Positions 11,403 through 22,376 of a DNA stretch of 64,000 nucleotides are shown here, one piece after another; the first letter of the stretch is position 1; each line of letters opens with the position of its first letter. A program made the translations under genes and the position numbers. Source of the stretch: Rhizophagus irregularis (lineage: Eukaryota; Glomeromycota; Glomeromycetes; Glomerales; Glomeraceae). Location: positions 2,170,001 through 2,234,000 of the forward strand of contig NC_089459.1 in assembly GCF_026210795.1 (NCBI RefSeq), written 5' to 3'. Under the pieces are notes generated by a model. That model ran no database searches, had not been told where the DNA came from, and saw nothing but the letters and a program-made list of their open reading frames with translations.

Positions 11403-13387
11403 CTATTCCAAAAGATCTTCATGTCTTAAACCTCTTCGTCCTTTTATCAAATCTAAAATAATTTACAAATTAGATATTTATTTATTTAAAAAAAAAACAA
11501 ACAATAAAAATATATATTTACCATCTTTGTATCTTCTTTTATCTGTTGAATTTTCTGATGATTCCTCCTCAATTTGAAATTGTTGTGCTTTTTTAAGTAA
11601 AATTCGTTTTGGATTATGACCTTGAGAATTATAAAGATCTTGTATTTTAATGATTGTATCATTATCATTATTTTTATGAAAATCCTCAAATTTTTTAGAT
11701 AAAAAATTCGCATGCACAAAATAAACTATACTGAATCTTATCCCTCTAATAATCGGAAGGTTGCCATGTAATAGCAAATAAGAAGGAAATGCAACAATTT
11801 GTCCTGGTTTTAATTTTACCAGGATTTGAAGTTGAGGAAAACATAATTCGCCTCCCTCAAAATCTCCCAAAGCTACCAAAAAACAAAGTCCATTTGGATC
11901 ATCATTACTATCCCAATGGTAATTACTGATTACGTTAAAATTAATAGCTATTGTGGGAAAAATTCCAAAAGTTCTCGGTACAAATGGTCCTATTGTTAAC
12001 TTGCTTAGTTTTGTATAATAATGTTCATAATATTTGTTAACAAATCTGTTTACACTATTTGATATTGGTTGTAGTGCAAAAAGTAGATCGTTAACACAAT
12101 TCTGATGATCAATATTATGAGAGCTGGCAGTATCAGAAGTAGTATATGGAAGATCACCATAACTAATGAAAGCTCCAAATCGTTCAGCAAGATTTTTCCA
12201 AAAACTTCTACTTCGATGGATTGGATTGTCCAACATATGAAAATAATAACTATTTATGGCTTTGGTTGCTTCAATGACAGCATTAAAATCATCAAGTCCA
12301 TCCAGATGAACCAAAGTTTTACCACAACCATCAACAATACATTCAGAATTTGTTACATAACGAAAGTTCTTAATATTATTATCTTGTGCTGATACAATCA
12401 TTTTTTTTTATTTATAGTTGATTTTTTTTTCTCAATTTCTAAAATTTCTTTGGATATTTCCAAAACTTTAGAATTTCGAATTTCAGCAGCATGTGAAAGT
12501 CTCTTCCATTGTGATTTAAGATGTTGATGTACATCACTTTTACTAATTGGCTTTTTTAATTCCAACCATTGACCAAATTTAATCCACATATCATTATTAT
12601 TGTTCATTAATTGATCATTAGTTGATTCAGTAATACTTTTAGCAAGATTATAAAATTCTAAAGGAATTTCAGGAATGTCATTATTATTTTTAGATTGTCT
12701 TGATTCCCTTATTAAGCATTCAATTAATAAATCCATTACTGAAATATCTTTCATAATTGAAATTGTTGTTACATTAGAAGATATTCGGCAAAAAGCGCAA
12801 AGCGGAACACTTGACCATTCATTTTTCATATATCGAACTATATCTGAGGTACTTAAATCTCTGGAACCTCCTTGAGTTCGATGCTTAAATTATACAATAT
12901 AGATTATTTTATTTATATTTTATATTTTATGACATATCAAAGATAATATATACCTGCAAAGGATTAAATATTATGTTTGTTTTTACTTCAACAGGCGAGG
13001 AGGAACTAACAGATGAGGAACTAACATCATCTTGAGTTTGTTGCTTAATTATAAATTAAAAAAAAAATTTGTCTCGTTAAATTACTTATTTATATAAGTA
13101 TTAGATCTAGTAGTATATAAATGAATCATCATCCTGATTCATTTATATATTAAACTAGATCAGTAAATCATCCAGTTTATAAATGATAATATCATATACC
13201 TCTATAAGATCAAAAGCTATTGTTTGAGAAGAAGAATTCGTATCTTGAACTTGCTGTTTAATTATAAAATTCTGATATTAGATTATAGTGGAATTGTTTA
13301 TATTTTTAGAAGTAAAATGAAAAGTACCATAGATGTCTTTTGTAATCGTTTCTTTGCATTGTATTTGGTATGTCTTGAACGTTTCAT
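11403..13387 (-). CDS. Six-exon 2OG-Fe(II) dioxygenase, possibly TET/JBP-like
   Basis: Proposed exons on the minus strand: 13387-13328, 13253-13200, 13043-12954, 12883-~12402, 12401-11522 and 11452-11403. All four N-terminal junctions are GT-AG and phase 0; the last intron (69 nt) is phase 1. The catalytic part (307-codon frame from 12401) has the Fe(II) motif HWD (H162, D164), a GGELCFPQL strand (183-191), the distal histidine in LLHGN (H212) and the 2-oxoglutarate arginine in GIRFS (R222). This order is typical of 2OG-Fe(II) oxygenases. The GGEL/LLHG layout recalls the fungal TET/JBP-like group that oxidises 5-methylcytosine in DNA, but subfamily and substrate are inference. The N-terminus is basic (MKRSRHTKYNAKKR), then S/T-rich. 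The frame shifts by -1 at an A9 run near 12401-12409; this could be a mutation, an assembly error or recoding. Confidence 0.72.
12398..12409 (-). other. A9 run with ATGA overlap: -1 frame change inside the oxygenase gene
   Basis: On the minus strand the N-terminal exon frame ends in KKK-TGA, and the catalytic frame opens at the ATG overlapping that TGA by four bases. Nine consecutive A residues precede the TG. Moving from the first frame into the second needs a -1 shift, which an A-rich slippery run could give; a one-base indel would look the same. Confidence 0.6.
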
Positions 13388-14279
13388 CTTTTTCTTAAAA
13401 GAAGCTAAGTAAGTCTAAAGTAAAGGATAAATCCAAGGAACAAAATCAAGATAACAAACCCAAAGAATAAAATCAAAAGACAAACTAAAGAATAAAATCA
13501 AGGTAAAATAAAATAAAGTTAATAAGGAACAGAACAAAGAAGTTAAAATAAATGAAAATAATAAATTTACATGTTTTAAAATCAACTGGAAGACTGAAAT
13601 ATCATAAAAAAAAGAAACATTAAAAGAATAAAATGCAAGAAATAGAAGGATTGGAGCGAAAAAAACTTACTGTGTGAACGTTCTTAATAAAAATAAATAA
13701 ATATCACCACCGGTCTAATAATGAGGTACTAGTCATACTCAATATGTCACTGATTTGCAATATTGATATCTAGGCTTGGCGCAGATCGGTTACATAAGAA
13801 CACAGTATGAGATTATTCTAACCATATATCCTAATTTACATATTTATAAGTATACTTCATTTTCAAATGCCGTAATATTACGGCACAATGCCGAATTGCG
13901 TATTGACGCAACGTAATTCATTTATACTGACATAATTACATCAGGAAGTCACGGGAAAAATGTTCATCAAATGTACATCGGCCACTTGATGTACATCATA
14001 AAGAAATGCTGACCTGCAATGTACTACCGATGTCACAATATTTGATGTTCATCGCCAATTCAAAATGTTCATTACCCATACATTACGATGTACATTATTT
14101 TAAAGATAATAAACATCATATCAATATTTTACTATTATTTATATATGTTAATATAACGATGCTAAATATTATTGAATAACAAATTATTTTATTAAATTAC
14201 ACTATATTAAACAATCTATATACATTAAATTACACTATAACAATCTATATACTAAAGTCTATTAAATTAACTCAATACT
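13388..14279. other. Intergenic stretch with palindromes
   Basis: No ORF is supported. An 18-bp palindrome TGCCGTAATATTACGGCA lies near 13868. The segment 13950-14110 holds several GATGTACAT / ATGTTCAT words in both orientations, such as ATGTACATCGGCCACTTGAT, which suggests a decayed MITE or a cluster of protein-binding sites. The 13390-13680 part, next to the start of the oxygenase gene, is its likely promoter region. Confidence 0.4.
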
Positions 14280-15624
14280 CTGGGACAAAGAAAAGTTTCG
14301 AAGTTATTCTTCGAAACTTTACCAATCTTCGTGTCCAGGAAATACAACCTATAATAAAAAGATAAAAGTATTAATAAAAAAAAATTAATTTAATTAAAAA
14401 GTTTCGAAGTGAAACTTCGAAACTTACCAATCCGTTAAGATTCGTATATACTTACGAATCTTGGTTCCTTCTTTCGGTTCTTTGGAAACCCACCCAAATC
14501 TATGAAAAAAAGAAAAGGAACGGTTAGTAACCGTTCATAATATTAAAAAAAAGAAAAAAAAAACCAAGATTCGGAATACTTACGAATCTTGGTTCCATTT
14601 GTCGGATGTCTACCCGAACCTATAAAAGAAAGAAAGGAACGGTTAGTAAACCGTTCCATAAAATAAAAAAATAAATAAATAAACCAAGATAAGAATCTTG
14701 GTTCTAACAAAATCACCTTCCTCTATCCCCCTTTCTACGCGTCCTACAAAAAAAAATAATTAAAGAAACGTTAGTTCATTTCTCATATTTAAAATAAAAA
14801 AATCCCCCCTTTTCCCGTTCTTACTACCTTAAAGTAGTCCATCGTAGTATTCAAGCCAGCGCCTTTCTAGTACGCGTCCTACAAAAAAAAATGATGAAAA
14901 GAAACGTTAGTTCGTTTCTTAAGTTTAAAATAACAAAAAAACCCCTTTTCCCATTTCTCACTACCTTAAAGTCCAGTTTCGTTTCAAGCTGGATCAAGAT
15001 ATATTAGGTTCATCCTCGTCGTCATATGCTTCTGTGCCTTACTGGAGTCACCATTACCAAACACTTCACCGATCCCATCATGAGTTATAACGTCTAATTA
15101 TAAGTACAACCTACAATAAAAAAAAATTAATTTTAAAAAAAATTTTTAAAAAAAAAGTTTCGAAGAGAAACTTCGAAACTTACTTGAAAAGCTGATCCAA
15201 AAAATCTTAAAGACAATTCCTACAAAATAGACAAAAGAAGAAACGGTTAGTTTCTTCAAAACAAAATAAAAAAAAATTTCAAGAAATGTTTCGAAAGTAA
15301 ACTAAACTTTCAAAACTTACCGATCATATCATCCTGAGTTCAGAAAGTTCAATACCTGCAAAAAAAAAGAAAAAAAATCAAAATAAAATTAAAATAATAA
15401 AAAATCAAAAATAAATAAATTTAAAAAGTTTTGAAATTTTCAAAACTTACCAATTCATTGCCGACCTACAAAAGAAGGCCCCAACGTCGAGAAATCCAAC
15501 CGAAGTCCAAGAAGTTAATATCCGAAGTCCAAAGCCGAAGGACCGATATCTACAAAAAATAAGAGAAAATTTTAAAAAAAACTTTTTTAAAAAAAACGCA
15601 CACACGTCACCCTACTTACATACC
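14280..15624 (-). ncRNA. Array of ~10 hairpin-bearing introns separated by mini-exons
   Basis: Read on the minus strand, the region is a run of intron-like units. Proposed introns: 15623-15550, 15450-15357, 15321-15221, 15184-15111, 14964-14879, 14827-14744, 14716-14620, 14583-14500, 14455-14349 and 14322-14280 (43-107 nt). Most start GTAAG or GTAGT and end in a T-run plus TAG or CAG. Several donors open straight into a perfect hairpin, e.g. AAGTTTCGAAG...CTTCGAAACTT. In others the branch point (T)ACTAAC lies in the loop of a second hairpin (GGTTACTAACC, GAAACGAACTAACGTTTC). Spacers are 26-146 nt; 15110-14965 has stops in all three frames, so a coding transcript is unlikely. It could be a spliced non-coding RNA, an introner-like array or a decayed gene. 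Transcription is not proven. Confidence 0.6.
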
Positions 15625-15977
15625 TGTCTGTCGTCTAATTCCAAAAAGTAATAAAATTTTGAAAGGTAGGTTTTTTATTTCTTTAATTTTTTATTTTTAT
15701 TTTTCTAAATGTATTAAGAAACATTTCTAACGAAATGTTAACACTTTTTTTAAAAAAAAATATACTTTACGAGATCTTTTTTTTTGGACTTTTTTTTTTT
15801 TATCGAATTGAAAAAAAAAGATCGATCGGCAAACTGATTACGTGATACCGATCAAAATCTTTTTTTTTTTATGACGACATTTTTATATTTTTTTTATAAT
15901 GATGTCTTATATATTTTTTTATAACGATGTTTTTTATATTTTTTTATAACTAAACTAAAGAGTTACTTATAGTACTT
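15625..15977. other. Homopolymer-rich stretch upstream of the intron array
   Basis: Long T runs alternate with A runs, including a ~35-bp near-repeat (TTTTTATAACGATGTTTTTT type) at 15868-15950. It would be the promoter region if the minus-strand array is transcribed. No gene seen. Confidence 0.4.
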
Positions 15978-16263
15978 ATATACTTTAGACATACTTCAAA
16001 GAAACTATTCGAAACTCTATCCTTCGACCATGCAAACAATGCAATAAACACAGCTACAAACACTTACATAGGCTTATGCCTGAAACATAATAACATACTC
16101 ACGGAATTAAAAAAACAAACACAAAATTACAACATCTTTCTCAAACACACAACTGGAATGACCTTCAATCTAAAATCACGTATTGACGCCTCTCCACTAT
16201 TCAAATCGGATTCAATCAATCCAACATATAACAATAATCACCCTTTTATTTACTAATTCACCA
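15978..16263 (+). pseudogene. C-rich open frame fragment of unknown identity
   Basis: An open frame without a clear start runs through about 15960-16263 and ends at TAA. It contains stretches such as NTYIGLCLKHNNILTELKKQ and TGMTFNLKSRIDASPLF. Codons often end in C or A, unlike the surrounding A/T tracts, so I take it as a fragment of a former coding sequence, possibly from a transposon. I do not recognise the family. Confidence 0.3.
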
Positions 16264-18480
16264 CCTGATACCTACCGAATTGACTTGCCTCCTATATAAT
16301 TACATAGGTCGCAAAAGAGTACGTGATTTAGCGTTCAATGAATTTATAACACATTAAAATAATAAATAAAAAATTTTTTTTTTTTAATAAATCTATTTTT
16401 TTCGGTTTTTTTTTAAACCGAAATTTAAAAAAAAATTTTTTATTCTGGTATAGAAAACAGCTACTGATTTCTTCCTATTTGGTATTGGTTTTGTACTTTG
16501 TAAAAATGTCGAATAAAGTTAATTACTATGGAGTAGTGTCTAAATGATCATCGAAACACTTACCCAGTATATTCTTTTTTGGTTAGACAAATTAACTTCG
16601 AAAAATTTATATTCTTCTATTTATTATAGATTTAGATTATATATAAAATTATGATTTTTTTTGATTTATAAATTTATTCTTAATCCTCGATTCGATTATA
16701 GATTATAGAGTACTAGAGCTTATTCTCTTTTTTATCGAATTTGTACCTTATCAGTTATAAATAATTTTTATCCAAAAAAAAAAAAATAATAGATATTGAT
16801 AAACATTACATCATGAGTTTAGTATATACTAAAATTTTTTATTTTTTTTTAGATTTTGTTACAAAATACTTAGTTATAGGGTTTAATCTTTTTTTTGGAT
16901 TAGGCTCTAAGTATTTTTATATAATTATGTAATTTTTACTAATAAATAATTAATAAAAATGCGTTACTATTTAAAAATAAAAAAAAAAAAGAAATTTGTA
17001 GCCGTAATTATTATGGCATATTACGTCAGGTATAATGCCTTTTTCCTATTCTGTAATCTGTAAGATGTTTTACAAAATACCTTTTATGAATTTTATTAAA
17101 GGATTCTATATTATTTTTATTTTTATATGTTCCCATAAAGTTCTCGAGTTAAGATCTTCAAAACACTTGCAACATATATTCTTTTTTAGTTGGATCTGCC
17201 TGGCCAAAATAGGAAAAAATATGTAATCGATTCAGATCCAGATTCCTATTCCTTTTCGATTTCTATTTGGATTGAATCTTAAATTATAGCCCCATGGGAA
17301 GATGGGTCTTATAAATAAAAAAAAATTTTTTTTAAAAAAAATTCATTTTTATGTTTGTTATACAAGTAAAAAAAATTTGGATTATCGTTTTCAAACAATA
17401 TGCAGCTCTATTTCGATTATTTAAACCGGTTATAAATTGCAAAAAGAAAAAAAATTTTCTTTCTTGCAATCAACGGGTTTATTCCTTGTAAATTATAAGG
17501 GCCTGAACCGTTTTAAGAAAGAATCAAATTCCCCATTTTTCATACTCCTTTTTCATTAAAAAAAATAAACGTCTCTGTAAATTATTAGAAAAAATATTTT
17601 TTTTTTGTTTATAAAGATGTAAGATTTAACATGTATTTTTTTTAAGATGATGATTTGGTAATTTCATATTTTTCTATAAGGAAGTATGAGATATAGGGAT
17701 TTTGTAAAAAAACTTATGAAAAATGTGTGAGATTTCTTTTTCACTGTCATCTTCTTGTGATTATAGCGAAGCCACTTTTTTTTCATGAGAAAAAATTCGT
17801 ATTGCTTCACATTCCTCCTTTTTTTTCTTTCAAAATAAACAAATCGTAATATTTAGAATTTGGAAGCTTTAAAAAATAAAGCTATAAAACTCACAACATT
17901 AGATTATTCATTTTTTATTACATTCCACTAAAACTAAAAACAAAAACTCAATTATCTGTTACATCCATGAGTCTACCAAACATTTAACGCAAAAATACAT
18001 CATAAAGGAAGTTATGGTTGTAATAAGATTAAATGATGCTGACCTGACGGGGTGGTATACCTTAAAGTAACTCAAATTGAAGATTTTGAAGAAGGAGATG
18101 TGGTGTTCTTAAGAACGAAATTCGTCACCAATGAAAAGGATATGATGAATAGTATATCAAATCGGGATAGAAGATGAATTAGGAAAGGGATTACAACTAA
18201 GAAGTCAGGACGAGCTGATAAATAAAAACGGGATTTCAAACCACGGCGTGGACTAATTTGAACAACCGCGTATCTGGAACGTTGAAAGACGAATAATATT
18301 TTGATGTGACGAATAGTTGGTAATGGTGGGAAAATAGAATTGGCAGGTATTGTAGGTAAAGAAAAAGATGATGTGTAGTTTGTATCAATGTAAATAGGAA
18401 ACGTGTTGCGAAAACTCAAGCCACTAGATATCGATAATTCTCAGCACTAATAAAGTCATCGTTTAAAAAAATATAGATAC
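16264..18480. other. AT-rich region with decayed coding traces
   Basis: No intact gene. The tails of 16550-16620 and 17150-17220 are similar (CACTTACCCAGTATATTCTTTT versus CACTTGCAACATATATTCTTTT, each broken by mismatches), suggesting an old duplication. On the plus strand about 18040-18400 can be read, with several TGA/TAA stops, as a frame containing VYLKVTQIEDFEEGDVVFL and KFVTNEKDMMNS; it looks like a decayed gene, family unknown. The 115-codon minus-strand ORF at 18072-18419 is probably its shadow. Confidence 0.35.
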
Positions 18481-18489
18481 TTCTTTATT

Positions 18490-18919
18490 CGACCACCTAT
18501 ATTGATATATCAGTATATTGAATATCAGTATATTAAATATCGGTAATATCGGTATATCAATCATTTGTCTAATTGTTTGATACTATTCTAAAACGGTGTA
18601 AATTAAGATCGAATTAAGTTCGAATTAAGTTCCATTTACGGTGTAGATTAATATCAAATTAAAAGATCTAATTATCTAATTATGTATAACTCAACATATA
18701 TACTTATCCACTATAAGAAAAGTAATATCAGTAATTTCAGTATAATGATATATTTGACATACCTGTTATAGTGCTGTATGTGAGGGATGTACATGTTGAC
18801 TAATAAGACTAACTATTTTTAGTTTCAAGTTAACTATTAAGGAATGTTTCAGTCAATTATGTTTCATCACGTTTTATTGTTTGTATAATTGTAAAAAACA
18901 TTCAATCCGGAATTAATAT
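18490..18919 (-). repeat. 3' flank of CACTA copy 1
   Basis: This non-coding segment directly follows the stop of the copy 1 transposase and matches the relic at 10.5-10.9 kb, so it belongs to the element rather than to host DNA. The exact terminus is not established. CACTATAAGAAAA at 18708 resembles CACTA terminal motifs, but homology to the relic continues beyond it. Confidence 0.6.
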
Positions 18920-21900
18920 TTATAAATTAAATTTTCTATTTAATGGCATTATTGATATATAATTTTGTTTACCGACTCGAATGTTTCTAATTTTTGTGGC
19001 TCTACATAATATTCTATGGACCGCTATTAGTGAATCACAACCTTCCTCATAGTATTCACCCTTCCATAATTCAGTGTTTGATAATTCTGGTTCTATAAAC
19101 CTATGTTTAAACCGAATATCAGAGGAAGGTGCATTCTTATACCATTTGACATATGCCAAAAGATGAGTTCTTGACCACTTCGAGGTAACCTAAGTGTATG
19201 TTCAAAGTAATATTGAACCTCTCCTGGATATATGTCAATTGTTTCATCACTAAATGCTTTCCATTTCGCAAGAATAGTTGAATTTGTTTCATGACGACCT
19301 GCAATCACAGATCCAAATATTTCTGAGCCAATTTGTAATCTTGCATGCTGGTTAATTTGTAAGTCCATAAATCCTAATATTTCATCATGATCTTTCTCAT
19401 ACAACATTTCATACCATTCACATAGAAACATTCGCAATTCTGAAGGAATAACAACTCTTAAATATGATGGTTTAAGCAGTTGACCTGGTATTGCTTCAGT
19501 ACCATATATTTTAGATGTGCTATGTCTCATGGATAGGAAATATTGTAACTCTTCTCTTTCTGCTGTAAGTGCCAAACTACCTACATCTTTTTTTTTTACA
19601 AGAAAGCAAAGAGATTCATCTAAAAGGCCGGATGTCCATTTACATGTTAGATGATAATCAACTAAAGTATTTTTAAGGACAATTTTCATCAATTCAGGTT
19701 CTATTTTTCGGTTACTGTTGGATATGATCCTAAAGATAATAGATTATATTTTTTTTTAAAAAAAAAAGATATCAGAAGACAACAAAATCATCAAGTATCC
19801 TACCTATATATCCGTTAAGTCTCTCAAATGGAAAAAGCCAAAAACTATATATAGGACCATAATCACGACAGCAATCAGGAATGTGAAGCGAAAGATGTAT
19901 ATTACTTGTTATGAATTCTGGTCCATATGTGTTTTCTATAAGGTAAGCCATATCTTTTAATCTCTCTTGTGCTTCTTTTAAATCATCTTCAGTAATAATT
20001 CTTGTTACCAAAAGATTACATGCTCGAACAAAATATCCTAAAATCTTTCTGTCATTATCATCTAACATATCCCACAAGATAGCTGTAGAATAAATCATAA
20101 TAAAGGTTTTCCATTGATCAGCAGTTAAGTTTGAAAATCCATCACTTCCAATCGCAATTTTTGGAGGAATACAACCAATATCAGAAGGTAATTTAACATG
20201 ATCCATTCTATTTTGTGCCACTCGAAGTTGTTCCATACTTAATTTTCCCTGGCTCACAAAAATAGATTTAATTATCCATTTTGCTACACCAAGAAAAAGG
20301 CAATGCATTGGATCTACTACAGCAAAACGTATGGGATCCATATATGGAAGACGAAGCAATTCAGACCAACGTATACCATATTCTTTGAAATGATCTTCTC
20401 TAGAATTTTTTGAGTTGCATTGCAACCATTCATATGCATGTTTTCTATGTGATTCTGCGTTACTCAACTCATAAGTATGAACTCCTCCATAGTGATTTTT
20501 TCTATACTCTTCACTATAAACACTACGTTTCTCACACCTATGGCATTTCATTAATGCAGATCCATGTCCAAACAACTTTCGTGTGGCTGGTATATCTGAT
20601 GATCCAACAATTAATGCAACTTTAATGTCTAGACCATCAGGATAATGGTAAGTTTTTGGAACTCTCCAGCCCCTCCAGAGCTCTAAAAGCTCGTCTACAA
20701 TAGGGGCTAAATAATGATTAATACGATCTAATCCCACTTCTTTTGGACCTGGCAAAAAACCCAAATATATAATATTTTCAGGTTTATTCCTTTCTGATCT
20801 TGGTAAGTTACAAATAGATGCATATATAGCACCTGTACTGTGTTGTGTATATGTAAATGGCTGAAACCAGTCGAAGGTTAACAAGAAGACCTAAATTGGT
20901 TGTGGCAGTTTCTGATGTAAAAAATGGACTACCATCAAAAGAAAAGGTTTTCCACACATTACCATCATAAATATCTGAATAGATATTAACTCTTTCTCTT
21001 TGAACTCCTGATAATTTTAGCATATTTTCAAAACCAGGTCGTTGGTATAACATACTTAATTGTTGACGAATACTTGGTTTAGGGTAAATCATACGAGGTT
21101 CAGCAATTATTCCACTTTCTTTTTTTTTAAGAATAGAAAGTGGATTATTGCATTTATTACGACGACTGGGTACTGGATTATTTGGGAATTCTTCATGTAG
21201 GCAATTTGCAATAGCAGTTTTTCCTCCTTCTTTATATTCAACAATATTTTTAACATTATATAATTTATGACAATTGTTACATACAGTTAACTGCATTTTT
21301 GGTTGAAAGATATTTAACATTTTTTTTGCAAGATATAAGGATGCTGGAAAATTTTTAAATTGTGATTTATTTAAACGAGTAAGTACAATATGTAAGAATT
21401 TTATTAATGCTTCAAGTGCCACATCAGGTAATCGAAATCTTTGTTGAAATTTAAATAACCATATTATAATCTCAGTATTAATAGAATCACTTAAGCTTTC
21501 CATTACAAATACTTCATCATTATCAAATTCAGGAGATGCAAAAAATTCTTCTATATCATCCTTCTCCTCCTCATCATTTCCATCATTATCATCATCATCA
21601 TCTTCATTATAATCACCTTCATCTTCACCATCATTATTCTCAGCACCATTATTTTCATCACCATTATCCTCATCATTATCACCATCATCCTCATCATCAT
21701 CATTTTCTTCTTCTTCTTCATTGTAATATATATATTCATCATTTTCTTCTTCTTCTTCATTATAATATATATATTCATCATTATCCTTATTTTCATCAGG
21801 TGCTGGAATATGAAAATAAGAAGGATTTGGCAATGATGGTGATGATGAAAATAATGTATGTATGTTTTCATTATTATTTGATTGGGATGAATCAGTTTCT

Positions 21901-22376
21901 TCATTGAAAAGATCAAAGACATTATTTTGTTGGAAAGAATTAGGATTAGGATTTAATGCCCTTTTTCGCTTTTTTGTAGGGTTTGCATCTTGAATAATGA
22001 TGGATTTTCTTTGTTTTCTCGCTATAATAGTATCTGCCTGATTTTTTCTAGCATTCTCTGAGTTCCATAAACTTTTCTCCTTTGTGTGATTTTCTTGAGT
22101 GCGAAAATCAACCTTTGTGCCATTACAACGAATACAAAGACATGGATACAGGTACCTTTTTTTGGATTTTATTAAATCGACCATCTTTGTTTTTTTAGAT
22201 TTTATTGAATTATCCATTTTAGATTTTATTAAATAGGATACAGAGGCAGATGATTCAACTTTACTTTTTTTTGATTTTATTAAATCAGACACAGAGATTT
22301 CAATTTTAGTTTTTTTGGGTTTTACTAAATCAGACACAGAGGTAGAGGTAGAGGTTTTACTTTTTTTATTATTCAT
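18920..22376 (-). pseudogene. CACTA/Plavaka-like (Tnp2) transposase, copy 1, frameshifted
   Basis: Exon 1 runs 22376-19804 and exon 2 19729-18920, split by a 74-nt GT-AG intron that copy 2 also has. The N-terminus repeats VSDLIKSKK-type basic motifs, then a cysteine cluster (YLYPCLCIRCNGTKVDFRTQ) and a long D/E/N-rich acidic stretch. The catalytic part shows the Tnp2-like triad candidates GSSDIPATRKLFGHGS (D), VDPMHCLFLG (D) and LFPFERLNGYIG (E), with CHRCEKR between. The length (about 1,120 residues over two exons) is normal for CMC-superfamily transposases. One extra base near 20875 breaks the frame between LGLLVNL and FDWFQPF, and an indel near 19165 breaks it before AYVKWYK, so it is inactive as read. 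It faces away from the accessory gene at 22.9 kb, head to head. Confidence 0.88.

Noticed and set aside
11302-11577. 91-residue plus-strand ORF
   Set aside because: It overlaps the last exons and intron of the oxygenase gene on the other strand and has no support of its own.
16515-16540. Short frame MSNKVNYYGVV resembling an RNase H1 N-terminal (viroplasmin-like) motif
   Set aside because: Only about ten residues before a stop; too short to support.
18072-18419. 115-residue hydrophobic minus-strand ORF
   Set aside because: The plus strand reads better as a decayed acidic protein; the minus ORF is probably its shadow.
18708-18720. CACTATAAGAAAA as the left terminus of CACTA copy 1
   Set aside because: It matches the classic CACTA end motif, but similarity to the relic at 10.5 kb continues on both sides, so it is not the outer end of this copy.
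21536-21922. His-rich and Met/Ile-rich ORFs on both strands
   Set aside because: They are other frames of the acidic D/E/N repeat coding region of the CACTA transposase.
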